Origin: an uncultured Bacteroidales bacterium
GTDB lineage: Bacteria > Bacteroidota > Bacteroidia > Bacteroidales > Muribaculaceae
DNA length: 64,000 nt
Assembly (NCBI GenBank): GCA_902774055.1
Contig: CACYGX010000006.1
Location: forward strand, 36,243 to 100,242
Direction of reading: 5' to 3'
Below are positions 36,294 to 46,002 of this stretch, piece after piece. The stretch's first letter is position 1, and every line of letters begins with the position of its first letter. Below the pieces are notes generated by a model. It searched no databases. It saw only the letters and a program-made list of their open reading frames with translations, and was not told where the DNA came from. The translations under genes were made by a program, and so were the position numbers.

Positions 36294-37916
36294 TTACTCG
36301 TCGGTGATGGGGAAGGCGGCTTTGTGCTGGTTCAGCGCATTGAGTGACTCCTGGATGGTCTTGTCGCCCTTGTTGATGATGGGGTAGAAGGCCTGGTTGC
36401 CGAAGATGTCGCGCGCTATCAACGCCTTGAGGTTGGTCACGATCACCTGGCGTGACAGGTTGATGTAGTACCATCGTGGCGTGATGCCATTGCGCGCGGC
36501 AAAGTTGGCAAAGTCCTCCAGCATTTTATCATCGCTGGGGGCGGTGGCCAGGAACTGCCTGTAGTCATCAAACTGCTTGAGGGCAGAGCGGTGGTTGTCA
36601 CAGTAATTGAAGGCGTAGCGTTGTAGCAAGCCGGCGTTGGCCACCTCGATGTAGTAGCTGGTGATACCGCTGGTGTCGCGGGCCACAAAGATGTCGGGAA
36701 CGATGCCTCCGCCGCCATAGACCGTGCGGCCAAATGCTGTAGTGAACACCTGACTCTTGTCAATCTTCATGCTGTCGCGACTGTAGAGCTCGCCGTTGAG
36801 GTAGCGGTCCACGAGTTCTTTCTCGTAGTTGAGCATGCCTTCGTGATAATCCTTCTGTATGCAACGGCCGCTGGGGGTATAGTAGCGGGCTATGGTCAGG
36901 CGGATGGCGCTGCTGTCGGGTAATACGAACTCTTGCTGCACCAGTCCCTTGCCGAAGGAACGGCAGCCCACGATCAGGCCGCGGTCGTTGTCCTGAAGGG
37001 CGCCAGCCAGGATCTCGCTGGCACTGGCACTGAACTCGTCGATGAGCACGGCCACCTCGGCATCCTGGAAGGATCCGTTGCCATCGCTCCACACCTCGCT
37101 GTTGTCATGGCTGTAGCGTCCACGTGTGAAAACGATGGGTTGGTTAGCGGGCAGGAATTCATTGGCCATGAGCACGGCCATTTCCATATATCCGCCGCCG
37201 TTGCCGCGCAGGTCAATGATATAGCGTCGGGCGCCTTCTTCCTGAAGGGCTGCCAGGGCGGTAATGAACTCGTCATAGGTGTGACGGCCGAACTGGTTGA
37301 CCTTGATGTAGCCGGTGATGTTGTCAATCATGTAGTGGGCGTCAACCGAGTTGATGGGGATGTCACCGCGGGTGACGGTGAAGGTCAGCATCTTGCTGGT
37401 GTTCTGACGCTTGATTCCCAACTTGACCTTGCTGCCCTTGGGACCGCGCAGGCGTTTCATCACGGCGCCGTTGGTCATCTTGTCGCCGGTGGCCGTTGAG
37501 TCGTCAATCATGATGATGCGGTCTCCTGCCAGCAGGCCCACTTTCTCGCTGGGGCCTCCAGGAATGACCTCAACCACGCCGATGGTGTCGTTCATGAGCA
37601 CAAACGAGATGCCGATGCCGCTGAACGAGCCGTTCAGGTCCTCGGAAGCGGCCTTGAGTTCCTCGGCGCTAAAGTAGCTGGTGTGCGGGTCAAGGTTGCT
37701 GAGTATCTCGGGGATGCTCATCTCGATGAGGTCCTTGAGGTTGGTCGTGTCCACGTAGTCCTGGGCAATCAGGTTAAGGATGGCGTTGAGTTTGCGGTCG
37801 TTCTCGGCAACATGCTTGTTGTTGGAGAAACGTTGACCAAAAAACACGCCGACGACCACCGCCACGGCGATGGCGATGGGTAACCAGATGGGTTGACGTG
37901 TGGACTTAGGCTTCAT
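36294..37916 (-). CDS. S41-family C-terminal processing protease (copy 2)
   Basis: 540 residues, periplasmic with an N-terminal membrane anchor (about 12-28). A PDZ domain (GIGISFVLMND, GGPSEKVGLLAGD) precedes the tail-specific protease core; serine and lysine of the catalytic dyad lie in SASASEILAGAL and SFGKGLVQ. It cleaves periplasmic proteins from their C-termini. It is a tandem paralogue of the gene 40 bases upstream, with near-identical first 20 residues and the same domain layout, and ends at ITDE where the sister continues. Confidence 0.93.
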   Translation of the reverse strand: MKPKSTRQPIWLPIAIAVAVVVGVFFGQRFSNNKHVAENDRKLNAILNLIAQDYVDTTNLKDLIEMSIPEILSNLDPHTSYFSAEELKAASEDLNGSFSGIGISFVLMNDTIGVVEVIPGGPSEKVGLLAGDRIIMIDDSTATGDKMTNGAVMKRLRGPKGSKVKLGIKRQNTSKMLTFTVTRGDIPINSVDAHYMIDNITGYIKVNQFGRHTYDEFITALAALQEEGARRYIIDLRGNGGGYMEMAVLMANEFLPANQPIVFTRGRYSHDNSEVWSDGNGSFQDAEVAVLIDEFSASASEILAGALQDNDRGLIVGCRSFGKGLVQQEFVLPDSSAIRLTIARYYTPSGRCIQKDYHEGMLNYEKELVDRYLNGELYSRDSMKIDKSQVFTTAFGRTVYGGGGIVPDIFVARDTSGITSYYIEVANAGLLQRYAFNYCDNHRSALKQFDDYRQFLATAPSDDKMLEDFANFAARNGITPRWYYINLSRQVIVTNLKALIARDIFGNQAFYPIINKGDKTIQESLNALNQHKAAFPITDE

Positions 37917-37956
37917 ATGTGTTTTAATCTCTTTAACTGACTTTTAACTCATGACC

Positions 37957-39651
37957 TTAAAGATGCCAGCGCTGCTTGATTTCGCTCAACAAGTTGTGCC
38001 GACCCTGGGCGATGGACTTCGGGTCCAGGTTCTCGGTAATCGGGAAGACGGCCTTGTGCTTGTTCAGCGCCTTGAGGGCCTGCTGCACGGTATTGTCGTT
38101 GCGGTTCAATATCGGATAATAGGCCTGACTGCCGAAGACGTCGCGGGCAATCATTGCCTTGAGCCTGGTGACGATCACGTCGCGCGACACGTTGATGTAG
38201 TACCACCGTGGGGTGACGCCTGCCTTGGCAGCATAGTCGGCGAACATGTTGATGAGATTATCATCGCTGGGCGCCATGCGCAGGAATTGCTTGTAGTCGC
38301 TCATCTTGCTCAGGGCTGCCTTGTTGTTATTGCAATAGGTGAGGGCGAACCGTTGCAGCAGTCCCGCGTTCTCGACCTCGATGAGGTAACCCGAGAGGCC
38401 ACTGGTGTCGCGTGGCACAAAGATGTCGGGGACGATGCCTCCACCGCCATACACGATGCGGCCGTGAGTGGTTGTGAACTGCTGGCTCTTATCGACCTTG
38501 ATGCTGTCGCGCTTGTCCAGCTCGCCTCGGGTGTAGCGCTCGAGCAACTCGTTGTCATAGCTGGCTAGATCGCCACGCTTGTAATCCTTCTGGATGCAGC
38601 GGCCGCTGGGCGTGTAGTAGCGGGCCGTGGTCAGGCGGATGGCGCTGCTGTCGGGCAGTAAGAACTCTTGCTGCACGAGGGCTTTGCCATAAGAGCGGCA
38701 GCCCACAATCAGTCCGCGGTCATTGTCCTGCATGGCACCGGCAAAAATCTCGCTGGCACTGGCGCTGTACTCGTCGATGAGCACGGCCACCTCGGCATCC
38801 TGGAACTGGCCCGTGCCGTCGCTCCACCACTGCAAGTCATCGCGTTTATAGCGGCCATGCGTATAGACGATGAGTTTGTTGTCAGGCATAAACTCGTTGA
38901 CCATGCGCACCGCTATCTCCATGAAGCCGCCACCATTGCCGCGCAGGTCGATCATGAAGCGTCGGGCACCCTCGTCCTCGAGTTTCTTCATCGCTGCGAT
39001 GAACTCTTTATAGGTGTTACGGCCGAACTGGTTGATTTTGAGGTATCCCGTGTTCTTGTCGAGCATGTAGTGGGCATCGACGGTGTTGACGGGGACATTG
39101 CCACGAGTAGCGGTGAAATAAAGGGTCTTGTCGCTGCTGGGGCGCTTGATGCCCACTTTGACCTTACTGCCCTTGGGGCCGCGCAGCCGTTTCAACAAGG
39201 AACCCTTGGTGGCTTTCTCTCCCACGGCGATGGTGTCGTCGATCGACACGATATGGTCGCCGGCCTTGATGCCGACCTTGGCACCCGGGCCACCGGGAAT
39301 GACCTCGATCACAACGGCGGTGTCCTCGAGTATCTCGATCTGCAAGCCGATGCCGGTTGTCACGCCATTCTTGTTCTCGGTCGAAGCCTTCAACTCCTCG
39401 GCGGTCAGATAGATGGAGTGGGGGTCAAGATTGCTCAAAATCTCGGGGATGCTCATCTCGACCAGGTCCTTGAGGTTGGTCGAGTCCACATAGTCCTGGT
39501 TGATGAGGTTGAGGATGGCGTTGATTTTTCGGTCACTATCCACCGCATACTGGTTAACTGAGATGCGATGGCCAATGAACAAGCCCGCCACGACCGCTAG
39601 GGATATGGCAAGGGGTAACCAGATGGGTTGTCGTGTGGACTTGGGTTTCAT
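37957..39651 (-). CDS. S41-family C-terminal processing protease (copy 1)
   Basis: 564 residues, same layout as its neighbour: membrane anchor, PDZ (TGIGLQIEI, GGPGAKVGIKAGD), catalytic dyad in SASASEIFAGAM and SYGKALVQ. It carries about 24 extra C-terminal residues beyond the ITE position. Divergence is concentrated in the PDZ ligand-binding strand, suggesting different substrate tails. It follows the deaminase gene by 20 bases, so deaminase and both proteases form one operon. Confidence 0.93.
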   Translation of the reverse strand: MKPKSTRQPIWLPLAISLAVVAGLFIGHRISVNQYAVDSDRKINAILNLINQDYVDSTNLKDLVEMSIPEILSNLDPHSIYLTAEELKASTENKNGVTTGIGLQIEILEDTAVVIEVIPGGPGAKVGIKAGDHIVSIDDTIAVGEKATKGSLLKRLRGPKGSKVKVGIKRPSSDKTLYFTATRGNVPVNTVDAHYMLDKNTGYLKINQFGRNTYKEFIAAMKKLEDEGARRFMIDLRGNGGGFMEIAVRMVNEFMPDNKLIVYTHGRYKRDDLQWWSDGTGQFQDAEVAVLIDEYSASASEIFAGAMQDNDRGLIVGCRSYGKALVQQEFLLPDSSAIRLTTARYYTPSGRCIQKDYKRGDLASYDNELLERYTRGELDKRDSIKVDKSQQFTTTHGRIVYGGGGIVPDIFVPRDTSGLSGYLIEVENAGLLQRFALTYCNNNKAALSKMSDYKQFLRMAPSDDNLINMFADYAAKAGVTPRWYYINVSRDVIVTRLKAMIARDVFGSQAYYPILNRNDNTVQQALKALNKHKAVFPITENLDPKSIAQGRHNLLSEIKQRWHL

Positions 39652-39671
39652 GTGTGTGTGAATCTTTAGCC

Positions 39672-40181
39672 TTAACCTTTATACTGTTCCACTTCCTGGT
39701 AGTGGCTCTCGCTGTTGTCGCTGGTGATGGCAACGGGAGTGTATTGGCCGTCACGCTCCCACAGGTGGACGATCTCGATGCCGGCGCGGCACAGCAGGTC
39801 CACACCGTCATGCATGCGGTAATACTCGCCGAAGACTATGCGTCGGATACCAGCTTGAATAATCAGCTTGCTGCACTCCATGCAGGGCGATGTCGTGACG
39901 TAGAGTGTCGCGCCCTCGCTGCTGTTGTTGCTGCGGGCCACCTTGGTGATCGCGTTGGCCTCGGCATGCAGGACGTAGGGCTTGGAGTGGTCGGCATCTT
40001 CCTCGCACACGTTCTCAAAGCCGGCCGGAGTACCGTTGTAGCCGTCGCTGATGATCATCTTGTCCTTGACCAGCAATGCGCCCACTTGACGGCGACGGCA
40101 GTAGGAATTTTCGGCCCAAATCTGCGTCATGCGCAGGTACCTGGAGTCGAGCAATAACTGTTTTTTCTCTTGGGCATCCAT
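39672..40181 (-). CDS. dCMP deaminase-family protein (ComEB-like)
   Basis: 169 residues. The zinc site is HAEANAI (histidine and catalytic glutamate) with PCMECSKLI carrying the two cysteine ligands; NGTPAGFENVCEE is typical of dCMP deaminase. The reaction yields dUMP for thymidylate synthesis. First gene of an operon with two S41 proteases; promoter element 20 bases upstream. Confidence 0.9.
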   Translation of the reverse strand: MDAQEKKQLLLDSRYLRMTQIWAENSYCRRRQVGALLVKDKMIISDGYNGTPAGFENVCEEDADHSKPYVLHAEANAITKVARSNNSSEGATLYVTTSPCMECSKLIIQAGIRRIVFGEYYRMHDGVDLLCRAGIEIVHLWERDGQYTPVAITSDNSESHYQEVEQYKG

Positions 40182-40200
40182 TTGAATAGCGTTTAATTTG

Positions 40201-40208
40201 CAAAATTA
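40201..40208 (-). promoter_or_regulatory. -7 element of the deaminase promoter
   Basis: TAATTTTG on the minus strand, 20 bases above the ATG. Confidence 0.5.
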
Positions 40209-40318
40209 CATCAAATATCCACATTATTCTATTCGGAAATGCCATTTTTTTCGTTCATCTTCTTAAAAAACATGCCCAAAGCCATCACGGGCGCCATCCA
40301 TCGCCCAAAGTAGCCCAT

Positions 40319-40353
40319 AAAAAGCAAGCCCCTGACTCAGCGTCAAGGACTTG
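40319..40353 (-). terminator. terminator of the sppA-lpxK-PNP-thiL operon
   Basis: 12-bp arms 40325-40336 and 40342-40353 pair fully in the minus-strand RNA (two G:U), followed by five U (A run at 40319-40323). It lies 556 bases beyond the thiL stop, so the operon may have a long 3' UTR. Confidence 0.75.
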
Positions 40354-40803
40354 TTTTAACTAATTAACCTTCTAATACCATTAACATAAACCTTAAACAT
40401 ATTGGAAAAAACTACCTGTCTCGCGACACTCGGTTTTCCTCAAAACTTGTGCTAGCCGAAAGCCAAGCCAAGTTTATTCAATCTTAAAAACTAATACCAT
40501 GAAAACCATTGCAAATATAAAGCCAATTGGTTTTTACTACCTAATATTTCGGCAAAAAAATGACCGTTTTTAACACAATTTAGCAAAAATCACCCAAAAA
40601 TCGCCGAAATAACAGAAAAACCTATGGATAAATTACATTCCGAAACGGAAAAACAACCGAATTTTAATTGATTTAATAAAAACGGCGATAGAATGGTTGT
40701 GTTTAATAAAAACGGTGAATTTTACGAATTGCATCCGCTATCAACCCTTTTTCCGCATTGGAACACGTTGTGAAGTTATTAATGGCGATTGTTGTGTCCA
40801 AGC

Positions 40804-40857
40804 AGGTCGAAGGCCTGCACAAGGCCGTTGGCCTTGTCAAGGTCTTCGACCTTTTTT
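40804..40857 (+). terminator. 23-bp hairpin followed by T6
   Basis: Arms 40804-40826 and 40830-40852 form a 23-bp stem with two mismatches and one G:T around a GTT loop, followed by six T residues. On the plus strand this is a textbook terminator, but no plus-strand gene precedes it within 5 kb, so it may end a small RNA or be an interspersed repeat. Confidence 0.6.
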
Positions 40858-40908
40858 GCCGAATGAAAATAGCACGGGACACGCCATTTTGAAGAATTGG
40901 TCGAAGTT

Positions 40909-41961
40909 TTATTTGTCAGCAGGGTCGGGGGTGAAGGCGTTCCAGCCTTGGGCTTGGATGGGCAGTTCCTGATTGTCGCGGGTTACCATGTAGGAACCCA
41001 GTTCGGCCTTGGTAATATGGCCAATGAGGCGGGCCGTCTTCATTCGTGCGACCTTCTCGTGATCGGCCAGTGGCACTGTGAACAGCAGTTCATAGTCCTC
41101 ACCGCCGTTCATGGCAGCGGTCACTAGGTTCATGTTCAGTTCCTCGGCCATGAGTGCCGTCTGGTAATCGATGGGAATGCGGTCTTCATACACGCGGCAG
41201 CCTACGCCCGAATCCTTACAGATATGCAGCAGTTCGCTCGACAGGCCGTCGCTCACGTCCATCATCGCGGTGGGGCGGATGCCCAGTTCGCGCAGTTCCT
41301 CGATGACGTCACGGCGAGCTTCGGGCTTGAGTTGGCGCTCGATGATGTATTCCTTGCCTGTGAAGTCGGGTTCGAAGTCCTTGTCCTTCATCTCGGCACT
41401 CACGCGTCGCTCGCGTTCCAGCAATTGGAGACCCATATAAGCCGCTCCCAGGTTGCCGCTGACACAGACGAGGTCGGTGTCGCGTGCGCCGGTGCGGTAA
41501 ACGATGTCGTCACGCTTGGCTTCGCCCAAGCAGGTCACGCTAATGATGAGTCCTGTCACCGACGCGCTCGTGTCGCCACCCACGAGATCCACACCATAGT
41601 GCTCGCACGCGATTCGCATGCCCTCGTAGAGTTGTTCGATGTGCTCCAGTGTGAAACGTTTGCTGATGCCCAGCGACACGGTCACCTGGCGTGGCGTACC
41701 GTTCATGGCATACACGTCGCTCAGGTTCACGACAATGGCTTTGTAGCCCAGATGCATCAGGGGTACATAGGTCAGGTCGAAGTGGATGCCCTCGAGCAGC
41801 AGGTCGGTGGTGACAAGCGTCTCGCGATCGGCGCCGTAGTTGATAACGGCACAGTCGTCACCCACGCCGCGGCGGGTGGACGCGTTGCGAACAGGAAAAG
41901 AGCGAGTGAGGTGTTCAATCAGCCCAAACTCGCCCAATGTCGAAATTTCGGTTTCCTTCAT
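40909..41961 (-). CDS. thiL: thiamine-monophosphate kinase
   Basis: 350 residues, somewhat longer than the usual 320-340. It phosphorylates TMP to the cofactor thiamine pyrophosphate. The family motifs are GVGDDCAVI at the N-terminus, VNLSDVYAMNGTP, GGDTSAS and MDVSDGLSSEL, and NGGEDYELLFT. It starts four bases after the PNP stop and is the last gene of the operon. Confidence 0.95.
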   Translation of the reverse strand: MKETEISTLGEFGLIEHLTRSFPVRNASTRRGVGDDCAVINYGADRETLVTTDLLLEGIHFDLTYVPLMHLGYKAIVVNLSDVYAMNGTPRQVTVSLGISKRFTLEHIEQLYEGMRIACEHYGVDLVGGDTSASVTGLIISVTCLGEAKRDDIVYRTGARDTDLVCVSGNLGAAYMGLQLLERERRVSAEMKDKDFEPDFTGKEYIIERQLKPEARRDVIEELRELGIRPTAMMDVSDGLSSELLHICKDSGVGCRVYEDRIPIDYQTALMAEELNMNLVTAAMNGGEDYELLFTVPLADHEKVARMKTARLIGHITKAELGSYMVTRDNQELPIQAQGWNAFTPDPADK

Positions 41962-41964
41962 TTC

Positions 41965-42807
41965 TTAAAGTTCGTCGAAGCGGTTGATCATTTCTTGAAC
42001 AAGCATTGCCATGATGGGCTGGGCGGCAGCGGCAGCCTTTTGCACCTCCTCGTGGGAAGCTCGCTCGACAGCGCCCTCGACACCCAGGTCGGTGATGATC
42101 GAGATGCCAAACACCTCAATGTCGCCATGCCGTGCCACGATGACCTCGGGCACCGTGCTCATGCCCACGGCATCGCCGCCGATGCGCCAGAAGTAACGGT
42201 ACTCGGCCGGAGTCTCAAACGTGGGACCCTGAGTGCCCACATACACGCCCTCCATCAGGCGAATGCCTTTTTCCTTGGCAATGTCGCGCGCCATCTGAAT
42301 CAGGCGGGGACTATAGGCATCGACCATAGCCGGGAAGCGGGGTCCCAGTTCGTTGATGTTCTTGCCGTGAAGCGGATGCTCGGGAAAGACATTGATGTGA
42401 TCGGTGATGACCATCAGGTCGCCCACCTTGAAGTTGGGATTCATGCCGCCCGAGGCGTTGGACACGAACAGCGTCTTGATGCCGATGGCCTTCATCACCC
42501 TGATGGGGAAGGTTACCTCTTGCATCGAGTATCCCTCGTAGTAGTGGAATCGGCCCTGCATGGCCATGATATACTTGTTACCCAGGGTGCCAAAGATGAG
42601 GCAGCCCTTGTGTCCCTCGACGGTCGATACTGGGAAGTTGGGAACCTCGCCGTAGGGGATTTCTATCTCGATATTGATGCGGTCAACCACGGCACCCAGG
42701 CCGCTGCCCAGGATGATGGCGGTCTTGGGCAACTTGCCGTTGACGCGCTTCTTGATGAATTCGCTGGTTTCTTGAATCTTCTCCAGCCAGTTGATTTCTT
42801 TTGCCAT
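41965..42807 (-). CDS. purine nucleoside phosphorylase, trimeric type
   Basis: 280 residues; splits inosine and guanosine with phosphate. Motifs: ILGSGLGAVVDRI, the GRFHYYEGYSM segment, SNASGGMNPNF and the GGDAVGMSTVPEVIVARH substrate site. Its position between lpxK and thiL gives no pathway link. Start ATG 42807. Confidence 0.95.
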   Translation of the reverse strand: MAKEINWLEKIQETSEFIKKRVNGKLPKTAIILGSGLGAVVDRINIEIEIPYGEVPNFPVSTVEGHKGCLIFGTLGNKYIMAMQGRFHYYEGYSMQEVTFPIRVMKAIGIKTLFVSNASGGMNPNFKVGDLMVITDHINVFPEHPLHGKNINELGPRFPAMVDAYSPRLIQMARDIAKEKGIRLMEGVYVGTQGPTFETPAEYRYFWRIGGDAVGMSTVPEVIVARHGDIEVFGISIITDLGVEGAVERASHEEVQKAAAAAQPIMAMLVQEMINRFDEL

Positions 42808-42867
42808 AAAATTAGATCCTTTCTTTATTGTATTGTTGTGAATGTCGAAATGTGCTGATATTACCGA

Positions 42868-43980
42868 TTATTCCTCCTCGCCTTCAATCTTGGCTACAAG
42901 GTCATCGATGAAGTTGGCCCCCTCCATTTCCAGGAATCCCACTCTCATGGGGATGTAGAAAATGTTGCCGCGCTTGGTGGGCGGGTAGTAGGGGTTGTTG
43001 AGAATGCGCACCGCATCCTTCTCGGTGGTGATGATGAACTTGCGGCTGCCATTGAGCTCGTTGAACACCTTGAAGATGTCGGTGAAGTCACGGCGTGTGA
43101 AGAAGTGGTGGTCGTCGAAGTGCATCACCTTGACGTTGGTGGAATATTGACGCAGGTAGCGCACGAGCGGTTTGGGCGTAGCAATACCCGTCAGGCACAG
43201 GATGGCGTCGTCGGGGCGCAACCACTGCAGCGAAGTGAGTTGTGGCGACTGCACGGGGAACACCGGCACGGGGTCGGCGTAGCGGATGTTGCTGAAGTAG
43301 AGTTGCTGGGACGGGAACAGGTCCAGATTCTTCTTGAGCATCCTGATATCCATTGCCGTGAGGTCGGTGGGGCACTTGGTCACCACGACCATGTCGCAGC
43401 GCAACAGACGCTCGGCAGGCTCGCGCAACGTGCCCAGCGGCATCAGCCTGTCCTGGTATGGCGGACGGTTGTAATCCACAAGCACCACATTGACCTTGGG
43501 CTTGACGTAACGATGCTGGAAACCGTCATCGAGCAAGATGAGGTTGATGCTAGGGTCGATGCGCATCAGTTCGCGAATGCCCTTGCGCCGTTTTTCACAC
43601 ACGGCCAGCGTGATTAGGCCGCCATACTTGCGGTAAATCTGATAGGGTTCGTCGCCGATGTCGCGCGGTGTCATGGTGTTACTGGCCAGGATAAATCCCT
43701 TGGTCTTGCGCTTGTAGCCACGGCTGAGCACGGCCACGTGATAACGGCGGTAAAGCGCCTCGATGATGTATTCCACATGAGGCGTCTTGCCCGTGCCGCC
43801 CACAGTAATGTTGCCCACCGACACGACCGGTACGTCAAACTCCTCCTGAGGCAATAGTCCCATGTTGAATGCGGTGTTACGCATCCACACACCGGCACCA
43901 TATCCCCACGAGAACGGCGTCAGCAAGGCATCCATGATGGACTTGCGTTGATCTTTATTGAGTATCTTGGAAAGGTCCAT
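42868..43980 (-). CDS. lpxK: tetraacyldisaccharide 4'-kinase
   Basis: 370 residues. It adds the 4'-phosphate of lipid A at the inner membrane face. A P-loop sits at VGNITVGGTGKTP (about residue 60), followed by SRGYKRKTKGF and the DDGFQHRYVKP motif. Bacteroidal lipid A often loses this phosphate later, but the kinase is retained. Second gene in the sppA operon, 43 bases after sppA. Confidence 0.95.
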   Translation of the reverse strand: MDLSKILNKDQRKSIMDALLTPFSWGYGAGVWMRNTAFNMGLLPQEEFDVPVVSVGNITVGGTGKTPHVEYIIEALYRRYHVAVLSRGYKRKTKGFILASNTMTPRDIGDEPYQIYRKYGGLITLAVCEKRRKGIRELMRIDPSINLILLDDGFQHRYVKPKVNVVLVDYNRPPYQDRLMPLGTLREPAERLLRCDMVVVTKCPTDLTAMDIRMLKKNLDLFPSQQLYFSNIRYADPVPVFPVQSPQLTSLQWLRPDDAILCLTGIATPKPLVRYLRQYSTNVKVMHFDDHHFFTRRDFTDIFKVFNELNGSRKFIITTEKDAVRILNNPYYPPTKRGNIFYIPMRVGFLEMEGANFIDDLVAKIEGEEE

Positions 43981-44023
43981 TGTTAAATGCTAGACTTTAG
44001 ACCTTAGATTTTTAATAATTGTG

Positions 44024-45823
44024 TTAAAAGTGGATTTCTTCGTAGGGCATCAGGCACAAGATGCGGTCACGGCCCAGAATGCGCTGCAACTGCAGGTGCC
44101 AGTCATAGAGCAGGCCCATCTCGCCACGCAATTGCGACTCATAGCGGGTAACCATGTATTTGTCAAGCATCGCCATGAATTTGTCCTCGAGGGCGGGATA
44201 GTTCTGGGTCTTGTAATCCTTGCCCAGATTGGCCTTTTGTGCTACCCATGCTACAGCCTCACGGATGCCTCCAAAGTCGTCCACCAGACCAATCTGCTTG
44301 GCGGTGATGGCGTCCCACACGCGACCCTCGGCAATCGACTTGATGGAGTCTTGGGTAACGTGACGGCCATCGGCACAACGCTTGGTGAAGAGCTCATAAC
44401 CCTGGTTGACCATGTTCTGCAAGGCAGCGAGTTGGGCCGGGGTGAGCTTTTTGCCAAGGGCGCCCATGTCACCATTCTCATTGGTCTTGACCGAAGCCAT
44501 GTGTACGCCCAACTTGTTCTCGATAAGTTCGTTAAATGACGGAATCATGCCAAAGATGCCGATAGAACCGGTGATGGTCGTACGCTCGGCAAAGATGCGG
44601 TCGGCGCAACATGAGATATAGTAACCACCCGAAGCGGCATAGTCGCCCATCGACACGGCCAGGGGCTTTCCGGCGGCCTTGAAGTCCATCAGTGCTTTCC
44701 AGATCTGCTCGCTGCCAAAGGCGCTGCCGCCAGGAGAGTTCACCCTGAGTACCAAGCCCTTGACGTTGTCGTCGTTCATGAGGTCGTGGATGGTCTCGGA
44801 CAGTTTGTCGCTGTTGATGCCCTCTTCGGTGGAACCCATGCTGGTGCTGCCATCAATCTCGCCCACGGCATAGAGCACGGCAATGTGGTCGCCAATGGCG
44901 ATATCCTCGAGCGAGGACGCCATGTCGTCGGGAGTGACAAAATTCAGGTCATCCTTCTTATCGACCTCGGTGCGGGCGCGCAGGATGTTCTCCATCTCAT
45001 TCTTATAGACCATCTTGTCGGCCAGTTTCTTGGCGACAAGGTCTTTAGTCTCCATGCAGAAAACAACGCTGTCACACAGGCTGTTCAACGCATCGTACTG
45101 CAACTTGCGGTCAGCCGCGATGCTGTCGAGCATCTCTTTCCACAGCATGCCCAGGTAGTGCTCCTGTTGCAAGCGGTTGGCGTCGCTCATGTCCTCGAGC
45201 ATATAGGGCTCAACAGCGCTCTTGAAAGTGCCTACACGTACAATTTGCATCTCGATGCCCACCTTGTCAAGCAACTTCTTCATGTAGGGCGTTACCGATG
45301 CCATACCGTGCAGGTCAATGGAACCCACGGGGTTGATATAGATGCTGTCGGCAACAGAGGCCAGATAATAGTCGGCCGGATTGATTCCCTCGTGGCCGTA
45401 GGCGGCAATCCACTTGCCACTTTTCTTGAACTCCTTGAGCGCGCGGCGCATCGCTTGGAGGGTGGCGGGAGAAGCGCTCACGCCATTGCACTCGATATAG
45501 ATGCCGTCCACCTTGTCGTTCTCGGCAGCGTTCTTAACGGCCGAGATAAAGGTGTTCAGTCCCAGGTCCTCAGGCATGCCTCCGCCCTGGAGCATCGCCA
45601 TCATGTCCAACCCTTCGCTGCCACTGCGTTCGCTAACGACAGTGCCCAAATCGATTTTCAGGATTGAGTGCTTGGAGACGCTGACGGCTTTCTTGCTGCC
45701 GCCAAAACTCATTGAACCCATGATGGCAAAACTCATGATCATGGTAGCGATCATGAAGAACATAAATGCCAAAAATGCGCCCACGAATGAGCCGCACACG
45801 ATAAGAATAAATTTCTTCATCAT
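44024..45823 (-). CDS. sppA: signal peptide peptidase SppA, 67-kDa type
   Basis: 599 residues with two S49 domains and an N-terminal membrane anchor (about 5-35). The catalytic serine is in MGDYAASGGYYIS in the second half; the general-base lysine is in VGTFKSAVEPY in the first, as in the duplicated E. coli form. It digests cleaved signal peptides in the membrane. First gene of the operon; its promoter element lies 105 bases upstream, leaving a long leader. Confidence 0.95.
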   Translation of the reverse strand: MMKKFILIVCGSFVGAFLAFMFFMIATMIMSFAIMGSMSFGGSKKAVSVSKHSILKIDLGTVVSERSGSEGLDMMAMLQGGGMPEDLGLNTFISAVKNAAENDKVDGIYIECNGVSASPATLQAMRRALKEFKKSGKWIAAYGHEGINPADYYLASVADSIYINPVGSIDLHGMASVTPYMKKLLDKVGIEMQIVRVGTFKSAVEPYMLEDMSDANRLQQEHYLGMLWKEMLDSIAADRKLQYDALNSLCDSVVFCMETKDLVAKKLADKMVYKNEMENILRARTEVDKKDDLNFVTPDDMASSLEDIAIGDHIAVLYAVGEIDGSTSMGSTEEGINSDKLSETIHDLMNDDNVKGLVLRVNSPGGSAFGSEQIWKALMDFKAAGKPLAVSMGDYAASGGYYISCCADRIFAERTTITGSIGIFGMIPSFNELIENKLGVHMASVKTNENGDMGALGKKLTPAQLAALQNMVNQGYELFTKRCADGRHVTQDSIKSIAEGRVWDAITAKQIGLVDDFGGIREAVAWVAQKANLGKDYKTQNYPALEDKFMAMLDKYMVTRYESQLRGEMGLLYDWHLQLQRILGRDRILCLMPYEEIHF

Positions 45824-45927
45824 AACTCAATAGTATTTTTTTTGATTTGTTGTTCTAACTTGTTTAATGTCAAACCATTGCTGCTGTCTCATGGCCAATC
45901 GCCACAAGACGATATTGCTCTAACCTA

Positions 45928-45957
45928 CAAAGATAGTGTATTTTCTTGACAAAACAA
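45928..45957 (-). promoter_or_regulatory. promoter of the sppA operon
   Basis: TATCTTTG on the minus strand (plus 45928-45935) with TTG at 45955-45957 and a 19-base spacer. Confidence 0.65.
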
Positions 45958-46002
45958 CAAATCAGCCCGATAATTATTTTCTATGTCTGTTTTTAGGGCT
46001 TT

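Larger units (their letters stand above)
40209..40908. other. 700-base intergenic region without a credible gene
   Basis: Contains a minus-strand terminator (40319-40353), a large plus-strand hairpin (40804-40857), and a 17-base direct repeat with one mismatch (40672-40688 and 40702-40718). The AT-rich middle holds only a 24-codon ORF at 40499-40573. The length is unusual for this gene-dense window, and no tRNA, rRNA or known small RNA was recognised. Confidence 0.6.

Noticed and set aside
40499-40573. 24-codon ORF as a leader peptide
   Set aside because: No downstream plus-strand gene to regulate, no promoter element in place and a composition like the surrounding AT-rich DNA.
40697-40972. 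91-codon ORF across the intergenic hairpin
   Set aside because: It runs through a strong hairpin and into the 3' end of thiL in antisense; no homology is recognisable.
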